Positions 56,619-64,000 of a stretch of 64,000 nt of DNA are shown here, in pieces. Position 1 is the stretch's first letter. Each line of letters begins with the position of its first letter. The position numbers and the translations under genes were made by a program. The stretch comes from Ostrinia nubilalis (taxonomy: Eukaryota > Arthropoda > Insecta > Lepidoptera > Crambidae): positions 3,383,001 through 3,447,000 of the forward strand of contig NC_087100.1 of NCBI RefSeq assembly GCF_963855985.1. Reading direction: 5' to 3'. Under the pieces are notes generated by a model. The model made no database searches. It had not been told where the DNA came from and was given only the letters and a program-made list of their open reading frames with translations.

Positions 56619-58092
56619 GCAAATCTGAAATACCTTCTTCTACGATAGTTTATTTGGCAATATAAATATCTCATTATTCATTAGGTACATATCCCAGTAC
56701 CGATTATTTCACAGGGTTTCATTTGCTTGTAAAAATAACGTTTATCTCTAAAGAGAGCCTATTAGATTGTCACTTTTTTAATTTAATACAGGTCGTAAAC
56801 GATTTACGAACAATAAAATTATTACGAAAAGAAACAATAATTAATTGTAACCGAACTTTATTTACTCCTGTTATGGTCTTTGAATTTGGACAGATTTTAA
56901 AATCAAAGAATAATGAACTAGTAATTTATTTTTACTTTTGTTACGAGCTTACTGTTCTACGAGTAAGCAAATTGTAGGTACATTTAAATTAAATGTCCAT
57001 TATTATACACATGATTACACAGCAAGATTAATAAAACAATTCAATGAATTCGAAAATATCAATACTTGGTAAATGTACATTTTTAATATATTTTTATTTT
57101 TCACATTTCAGTAACTTTATTGATGTTCATTCATCTAAATCTTATAATCCATTTCAAAGCCTATACAATAATGTCCAGACTGTAACTTTAGTACTTGTAT
57201 TTGACGTGAAAATTAGAAAATTTCAATTTAAGTGCCCACTCACGTTTCACAATCTGACGAGCGAAAATTCAGTGAACTTCAGAGATGAGTAATAACAATA
57301 GTGCGTCCGAAATAGCCCATTGTTGCGTTGCAAGAATGCTAAATTTCAACATCGGCGCCCATCAGCCCGACGTTTGAGTGGCAGGTAGGAAGTGGCTATT
57401 TAAACCATCAGACGGAATTATAACCCGAGACCTTGACGAGTTAACTGCCAGTGGTTTGAAAAAGAAATTTCCTATTGTAACGCTGAAATGCATATTTGGA
57501 AGTCAATATCTGAAATCAACCAGTCAATAAAGCTACACAATGTTATCGTTTATATTAACGAGACATTATCGAAATAAAAAAATGCTGTATACGTAAAGCT
57601 TAGGTAAGTCTTCTGCGTAAACACCGCTGTCTTTACTTTTTGCATAGCACCTATCCACACACAACCGTCGCGTCGCTGTCCATTCACGATCTTTTTACCA
57701 ACTCTCCATTTATCTAGCTTCGAATGCGTTCACATTGATCGAAATACCGCATTGAACGTAGAGCGGTGTTGGTGACAGGCGAGCCCATTGTCGGCGAATA
57801 ACAGTCAGGGATTGTGTGGCGGTGAACGTCAATCGTGCTGTCCGTGTGTATCAAACGCAGGTGTAAACAACCTTTTGCACATATTGATTTGTTAAGGTAT
57901 TCGCCTTTTGCTAACACGTGTTGTGGTTTATTGTTTAGGTAATTAATATTCCATTATTGTTGTGGTTTTATTTCAAAATTGCCTTCTATGAAACTCATTA
58001 AGAGCAGCGTTGTGTTCCGGCAGTAGGAGGAAAGATGGCCAGTTCCTCTGTGGTCGAGGGTTCCAGGTGAAGCTCACTCTCATCTTCGGCCT
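56619..58092. other. No gene seen
   Basis: AT-rich with chance frames. 57600-57860 is GC-richer and partly palindromic (GCGTTCACATTGATCG / CGGTGAACGTCAATCG), perhaps an old TIR element. Confidence 0.45.
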
Positions 58093-58262
58093 GAGGGCTT
58101 AGTGTGAGTTTATATCAAACGTCCTCACTAGTGAGCGCATTAAAAAAATATATGAAAATTTTAGTTCTTCAAAGTTTCCGCTATGGGCGCTGTACAATCC
58201 GTCATTCATTTAATCACGCTCACTAGTGAGGACGTTTCAAATAAACTCACACTAAGTCCTCT
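58093..58262. mobile_element. MITE with ~50-bp TIRs (TTAGTGTGAGTTTAT)
   Basis: Left GAGGGCTTAGTGTGAGTT, then CGTCCTCACTAGTGAGCG; right the complement ending ACTCACACTAAGTCCTC. Arms ~50 bp, loop ~70 bp. Confidence 0.85.
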
Positions 58263-58883
58263 GATCATCACTTTCCATCAGGTGAGATGCAGGCCAAGAG
58301 CTTTCTCGTTGTGGATAAGAAAATAGGTATGTTTTAGATGTGATGACAGTCTTGGAACGAACAGTTACGAACAATCGTTTTACTTTAAAGGTTAGGTATC
58401 TATGTTACTTTTAAAGCTGGACGGATGTAACGCGTAATGTAATCCACCGTGTAATGCAATGGAAATAGTATGGAGACTATGGGCAGCGCTTTACATGAAG
58501 GTAATGCTCGTATCGCCGTCATTCCTGTTACATTACACGCAATCAACAAACAACCATTATTATAAATTTTCAAGCACTTTCTAATAAACTGAGTAGATCT
58601 AAACGTTCAAAGTAGGTAGGTACCCAAAAGCGAGACAAAGCCTGTTTTACAATTTCGAGAAAATCCTCTGTCAATCATCTTTTAATCCATCCATCTTTAT
58701 TAAAGCTCTCCGAGAATTCCTTTACCTTGCATTTTGCTCCTTTTCTTTCTACAGAATCGCTGGGGTGACCAGGCTAGATTTATTTTCTAGGAATTGTGGG
58801 AACTGTTAGTTACCATATCTCTCTGATTTAAATAGCTGACAGTCTAAGCGATGTATTTTCGATTATAGAATAATAACTATAGG
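58263..58883. other. No gene seen
   Basis: Unassigned. Confidence 0.45.
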
Positions 58884-58983
58884 TACAGACGTCAAGTTAA
58901 ACACTGTGGCCAGTTAATTACTAAGTAATAGAGACGATATGGCAAAAATAATGTAGGTATAGTCTGATATGCTGTCTTCTGTA
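58884..58983. mobile_element. MITE family C, copy 4
   Basis: TACAGACGTCAAGTTAAACA at left; GATATGCTGTCTTCTGTA at right. The most diverged copy. Confidence 0.6.
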
Positions 58984-60082
58984 TCTACATAACATACGAG
59001 TAACTTTGATGTTCCGTTACATCATTTTTATAGTCGTAAATTGTAAGTTGCAAAATTTACGAGATTTCTCCAGGGAAATTCGGGTTTTATCCCCATTTTT
59101 ATAGAGATATCTACCTCCTACCCTAAGAAGATATCTGAAATTATGTATTCTAAACTCAGCGCCATGAAAAAGGAATGACTAAAGAAAATAATTTCTAACA
59201 AGCTCGTGTTTCCAGGAAACGGGCTAAATCAAGATTCTCACACACGCACGTTCCAAATATAGCTTGCTAATGATATACTTCGAGATATTGATCTGAATCC
59301 GCAGCTATGTCCGCTAAACTTTAATATAATCATGGCCACCCTACTCGATATACAAAGACCGAGTTTTTATTAGATCAATTAGATGAGATTCTTATCGCAG
59401 ATTCAAAGTGGCCCAATCGAATTACTTGCGAATTGTTTTCAATTGGAATGAAGGGACTCGAATTGCAAACTTTTCTTTTTTGTTCGCAAATATTTTTCCC
59501 TGAATTCTTTCAAATTGAATTGTCATCATTAAAATCTTAATGATGTGCTATGTGTCGAGCTTTTCACCCGCATCTTTACAGAAGGACCGATTTAACTATT
59601 TATGTAGCCTCTATCTTTTTCTGATAACAATAGTAGAGTTGCATCAAAATCTGTTTAAATATTTTTCAAATTTGCCTGAAAGAGTATTTAATATCCAGCT
59701 ATCCATTTTCACAAACTTTCACATTTATATTATTAGTAGTATTAGCAGATTATGACATCAAAACTTCACTGAGTTCGCTGTTTGGACGAGGCTTTAAGTC
59801 TACTAGATCACGGAAAAGTTTCTCTTGTAAGCAGAGGTTGTCAACTTACTAGAGTGGCGGTTAAATTTCCGTCTTGCCAACCATCAAAGGATTCCAAACC
59901 ATATTCCTATACTGCTTAGCGGCTGCTCTACTTCACCTGGATTGAATATTATGTTTTCAATAGTGGAATACCTATAAGTAAAGTGCAATGACCATCTGGA
60001 ATAGTACGTATACCTTTAAAGCGATAAAAGTATTTTTTAAATGTTTATGACGTCGTGGTTTTTCATTTCATTCCCTGCTTGC
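58984..60082. other. No gene seen
   Basis: AT-rich, unassigned. Confidence 0.5.
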
Positions 60083-60206
60083 TTAGGCTGGGTTGCACCA
60101 TCTTACTTTAACTTTGACAAACGTCAAAAATCTGTCAAACTCCATACTAAAAACACCGGTTATCGTCATAGTTACGGTCAAAGTTAGGTGGTGCAACTAA
60201 TCCTTA
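60083..60206. mobile_element. MITE family A, copy 10
   Basis: GGCTGGGTTGCACCATCTTA to GGTGGTGCAACTAATCC with TTA outside both ends; the right terminus is mutated. Confidence 0.88.
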
Positions 60207-60653
60207 GTATTAAAATGCTGTTTAGATACCTATATCGTATGAAGTCACATTCCAATTGACAGACTTATCGTGCACTGAAGCAGATAAATAAATCAGCCCC
60301 AATAAATTGGTTTCTCGTATTCAAATAACCAGAAATTCGTGATAGGTATCCAAAACTATTGGAAATTAAATCCGTCTCGCCTCAGAATGTTAAATATGCG
60401 TACAAATACCTAAATGAAGATATAATTGGCTTATTTGCACCAGGTTTACTTTATGAATTAATAATTACATTTATTTTCAAAGAAGCAAGTAAAGGACAAT
60501 GTTCGTTCTCCATACATTGTTCGCCTAAGAACCAACAATTTTGACATATTACTACCCGAAAGCGAAATAATACGATTCTGTGTGTAAGAACAATGATTCC
60601 TGATGGACACTTGCCATAAAATTAATGATTAAGAATATTAAATCACAGCGATT
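60207..60653. other. No gene seen
   Basis: Unassigned; a 61-codon frame at 60359 has no motif. Confidence 0.4.
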
Positions 60654-61070
60654 TTATAATATGTCGTATAAGACAACATGGCGTCTAATGTATTGTGTGA
60701 ATGTATGAACACCGATTCGCGAAAAATGTTTTGTATTGTCGTCACGCCGAGTCGCAGCCAAATAGTATAAAATAATAGAACAAGTTTTAGAAATGCAACT
60801 CGGCATTCCACTTTTATAATATGCCCACATATTGCACGTAAATAAACAACATGAATCGTAGGTTGTTTCCACCCTTGTCATCTGACACATGAAATAAACT
60901 CCTATTGTATTATAGATATCGAAGCCGAATCGTATATAATAATAGAATGGGTTTTGGAGATCACTCGGGGTTCCACTTTTATAAAAAACCTACATATTGC
61001 ATAAAAATAACACGAATCATGAGTTTTCTTTTCACCATTTACATCTGACACGAGATAACATACTCCTATC
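60654..61070 (-). pseudogene. Tandem coding-like repeat, two ~165-bp units
   Basis: Units at about 60752-60908 and 60921-61070 align along their length (shared TTCCACTTTTATAA, ACATATTGCA, CATCTGACAC). On the minus strand both can be read as related peptides: TYDSCCLFTCN with SCISKTCSIILYY, and THDSCYFYAIC with RVISKTHSIIIYD. The frame shifts between units. Function unknown; a decayed repeated protein segment is one reading, a non-coding tandem duplication the other. Confidence 0.4.
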
Positions 61071-61140
61071 TCCATGACTACCGTCGTAGTCTATGCCAAA
61101 GACTACAATATTTTAAGCAAGAAGTTTCAAACCTTAGCGG

Positions 61141-61365
61141 CTACAGTAACCCCTGGGCCACATACATCATGATAACATTCAGTCGACACCGGAACGAAGT
61201 CTTGCGATTATGCAAAAAAGCATCGTATTCTAGTGCGGCTATATCACGTTCAACCGGGGTTTTAATTCGACTAAATTCCTGACTAAAGACTGGAAGAAAA
61301 TACGCCGCATTGTATGAGCACTTCGTGTTCGTTAAAGCGGCTTCAGATCTAGAGCCCACATAGTT
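61141..61365 (-). pseudogene. Coding-like fragment, unknown protein
   Basis: The minus frame GSRSEAALTNTKCSYNAAYF, FLPVFSQEFSRIKTPVERDI, AALEYDAFLHNRKTSFRC ends in a stop after YVAQGLL. Composition is less AT-driven than chance frames here. Its last ~95 bases resemble the plus-strand piece at 62125-62205 (TCGCAAGACTTC, TGTGGCCC), so it belongs to a multi-copy sequence. I do not recognise the protein. Confidence 0.4.
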
Positions 61366-61501
61366 TTCTTTCCAATAATATCCGCAAGTAGCGCTGCATG
61401 ATCTTTACAACAAAAACGGCAATAGTTATTAAGGTGCCAAAATTATATGATTACTTTGGCACGGTATTATACACGTTCGAAGATTTGTCATTTTCATTCA
61501 T

Positions 61502-61650
61502 TTCATCATCATCATCATCATTTCAGCCACAGGACGTCCACTACTGAACATAGGCCTCCCCCAATGACTTCCACATCGCACGGTTGGTAGCGGCCTGCAT
61601 CCAGCGCCTTCCCGCTACCTTTATCAGGTCGTCGGTCCACCTTGTGGTGG
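61502..61650 (-). mobile_element. RTE-type LINE fragment, (ATG)n tail
   Basis: (CAT)n then reversed DNA for RWTDDLIKVAGRRWMQAAT and MWKSLGEAYVQ. The reading frame happens to continue upstream into the next segment. Confidence 0.88.
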
Positions 61651-61847
61651 GTTGACATTGCAGAATATGACTTTTGATAGGTTCATCATAGAATTCGGCG
61701 GGGATATCCTCACGGAGGAAGTTCGAAAAAGGGCGGAACAAGATCATATAATAATGCAAGGCCGAAGCTATAAAGCGCGTGCTCCTACATGTAATCCGGC
61801 GAGTATGCAATAAATAGTAATGTCTGGTAAATAGTGGTAATACGTAT
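61651..61847 (-). pseudogene. Coding-like segment between two RTE pieces
   Basis: The minus frame reads FIASALHYYMILFRPFSNF, then LREDIPAEFYDEPIKSHILQ. It is not RTE sequence. It may belong with the other remnants at 61141-61365 and 62100-62290. No domain recognised. Confidence 0.35.
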
Positions 61848-62085
61848 CGTTCGTTCGTTCGTTTCAGCCGAAAAGACGTCCACTGCTGGACAAAGGCCTC
61901 CCCCAAGGATTTCCACGAAGACCGATCCTGCACCGCTCGCATATAGGCACCTCCCGCGACCTTCACCAGATCGTCGGTCCACCTAGTGGGAGGCCTGCCC
62001 ACGCTACGTCTTTCGGCTCGTGGTCGCCACTCAAGAACTTTCCTGCCCCAGCGTCCATCAGCTCTACGAGCTATGTGCCCCGCCC
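61848..62085 (-). mobile_element. RTE-type LINE fragment, (CGTT)n tail
   Basis: CGTTCGTTCGTTCGTTTCAG at left, then reversed C-terminal DNA (GRPPTRWTDDLVKVAG, SLGEAFVQQWTSF), ending near GTGCCCCGCCCC. A different tail from its neighbour 200 bp away, so a separate insertion. Confidence 0.9.
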
Positions 62086-62099
62086 CGTCTATGTCTATA

Positions 62100-62290
62100 T
62101 GCGCTACGATTACAGGGTATCATTTTGCATAGTCGCAAGACTTCACTCCGCTGCTGTCAAATCAATGTCGCATAATGTTATCGCAATGTGTGTGGCCCTT
62201 GGCCAAATCACAGAAGCCTATGCGAAGAAAGAGCACTTGAATGACAATGAAAATCAGGGTTACCATTTTATAAGATCTCCTCACTATTGA
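62100..62290 (+). pseudogene. Coding-like fragment related to 61141-61365
   Basis: One plus frame reads LHSRKTSLRC then shifts. Another continues HNVIAMCVALGQITEAYAKK, EHLNDNENQGYHFIRSPHY and stops at 62290. Together they look like the frameshifted C-terminal part of the protein whose other copy is on the minus strand 0.8 kb to the left. Confidence 0.4.
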
Positions 62291-63330
62291 GGGTAACAAA
62301 GTAACATTAATAATCTAGCCATTAATTACATTTATTACCTATACGAGAAAGTAAAGCAACATGCGGTTTTATTTTAATTTGTAAAATATTTGTAACAGTT
62401 TGTTCTAAGTTTAGTTTTACAACAGTATTGCTGTTTCAGCTGTCACTGTGAAGCTTTGGGAAAATAAATAAATAGAAAAAATATTAACATAAATATTTAT
62501 TTAAGTTTTTATGTTCATTATCATAATATGCCAATTTAAGTTACACTGTGTGACAGTCTTTGACACTAAACAAACTCTTCAGCTTAATAATACCTACCTA
62601 CAGGGCGTTTTTATAGTTACTCTTGCTGATGAAACAAGAAGGGTTGATTCTACTACTGAAATACAACTACTTTTCTTACAGGACCAATATCAAATTCTCA
62701 AAAAAATTCACATTCTCGTGATGGTGATAATTTCTATGGAGAGGTTTTTTTTTTATATTCGGTCTCTTGGGATAAGTTATTCCATTTGAGCAGTAGAATT
62801 AATCCTTTTTATTTGATCACATATAAAAATAACACAAGTGTTTAGGAAAACTTCTTCTTTGGTATGGTATCACTACGGAGTTATAATGGCGGCAACTCTG
62901 TATCACTGACTTGTAACTTTCAAACAGTATGAATAATAAGGGCACCACATTGGTTTTCTTTCTGAAAAAAGGCTTTCACTTTTAGTACTAACCCTTTAGC
63001 ACTATTTCATTGAAATAAAAATACAATAAACGCACAGAAGACTGAAATTGAGTCAACTGACGTGACATTTATAATTTGTTGACATTATGACAGTTTGACA
63101 AGACTAGGGATTGAAAAAGTTTTAATTGAAAAAGTAAAATGACAATTTATTAAAACGATTCACAAGGATATAATCGATTAAAAATATTTATAAAATGTTC
63201 TGATACTTGCCTGTAGCGATTATCCAATCCTGGTTTCTACTGAAAAACTACCTCGTGGCAAGATTTTAATAAAATAATAAAATCTTTATCTTCTCTTTCA
63301 CAATCTATAAAAGTTCATTTGGTCTATTAT
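62291..63330. other. No gene seen
   Basis: AT-rich, unassigned. Confidence 0.5.
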
Positions 63331-63735
63331 TATACATGCGCTATGAATGAGGGTTTTCGCGATTGAAAAATCCGCGAGATGGCAATACGTAGACGTGAGG
63401 TCCAAATGCTGCATGATTGGTTATTTTTGACATGACTTTGACAGATATGTCAAAATCCACCAATCATGCAGCATTTCGACCTCGCGTATACGTATTGCCA
63501 TCTCGCGGATTTTTGACATGACATTGACAGATATGTCAAAATCCACCAATCATGCAGCATTTCGACCTCGCGTATACGTATTGCCATCTCGCGGATTTTT
63601 CAATCGCGAAAACCCTCATTCATAGCACATGTATGTCACAGATATGTCAAAATCCACCAATCATGCAGCATTTGGACCTCGCGTCTACGTATTGCCATCT
63701 GGCGGATTTTTCAATCGCGAAAACCCTCATTGGCA
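63331..63735. mobile_element. Foldback MITE with three direct arm copies
   Basis: The arm containing ATGAGGGTTTTCGCGATTGA and ATCCGCGAGATGGCAATACG occurs once inverted at the left (about 63345-63425). Its complement occurs three times in direct order (about 63440-63515, 63528-63632, 63641-63732), each led by GACAGATATGTCAAAATCC or similar. Unequal exchange or nested insertion would explain this. Confidence 0.75.
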
Positions 63736-64000
63736 TAGATTATGAGAGACTGGCAACTATACTAGGTTGATATATGTTTCTCTCACTTCAACTGGCATTG
63801 GATTCAACATCGGATTCTGACACTTTTACAGTTATGATACCATGAATCATTTTATTTACGACCTTCGACCAGTTGGACACTTTAGATAGCTTCTTGTAAT
63901 AGTGTCAATATCTTTTTAGCTTTTAACGCAAATCTAGCCTTCAAAGCAGTTTAATCGATTTATTTTATTTTCAAAATCGATATTTTATTGTCTATGATGG

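Noticed and set aside
1..64000. Bacterial operon, ribosome binding sites or riboswitches
   Set aside because: Codon-poor AT-rich DNA with Helitron, RTE and MITE repeats and TTAA/TWA duplications is animal nuclear; prokaryotic features are not expected and none is seen.

Overview
This window looks like nuclear DNA from a lepidopteran insect (moth or butterfly). It is AT-rich. It carries repeats I recognise from moth and butterfly genomes: short non-autonomous Helitrons with GACA microsatellites and 3' ends in a GC hairpin plus CTAG; 5'-truncated RTE-type LINEs with (ATG)n or (CGTT)n tails; and many small inverted-repeat MITEs. The species cannot be named from sequence alone. I find no convincing host protein-coding exon anywhere in the 64 kb. 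It reads as an intergenic or intronic gene desert filled with transposon debris. The only likely functional host-type gene is one tRNA-like gene with a Pol III terminator (12169-12253).

Layout. 0-10 kb: a window-edge Helitron; a 1.1 kb Harbinger-like element; an RTE copy with a 5' inversion and a 13-bp target duplication; a 2.3 kb foldback with two ~1 kb arms about 98% identical; and a 2.7 kb element with perfect 28-bp terminal repeats, into which a palindromic piggyBac relic has inserted at TTAA. 10-20 kb: two copies of one repeat in opposite orientation around the tRNA-like gene, a second RTE copy with inverted 5' part, and several known-type lepidopteran repeats. 20-36 kb: LINE 3' ends with target duplications, nested Helitron/LINE structures, an element with an 8-bp duplication (hAT or P type), and a 2.0 kb TTAA-flanked element. 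36-50 kb: the densest MITE region, with tandem Helitrons. 50-64 kb: further TIR elements, a poly(A)-tailed insertion with strong hairpins, short RTE pieces, and broken coding-like remnants around 60.6-62.3 kb.

The genes do not form a pathway. What links the window is insertion history. Target duplications (TTAA, TWA, 8 bp, or 8-13 bp for LINEs) and nesting give relative ages. One ~120-bp Harbinger-like MITE family occurs ten times. The most unusual objects are the foldback at 2871-5166, the self-palindromic piggyBac relic at 6668-8106 with its host element, and the structured retroposed insertion at 53295-53541. All coordinates come from reading by eye; family assignments rest on remembered motifs, not on a search.
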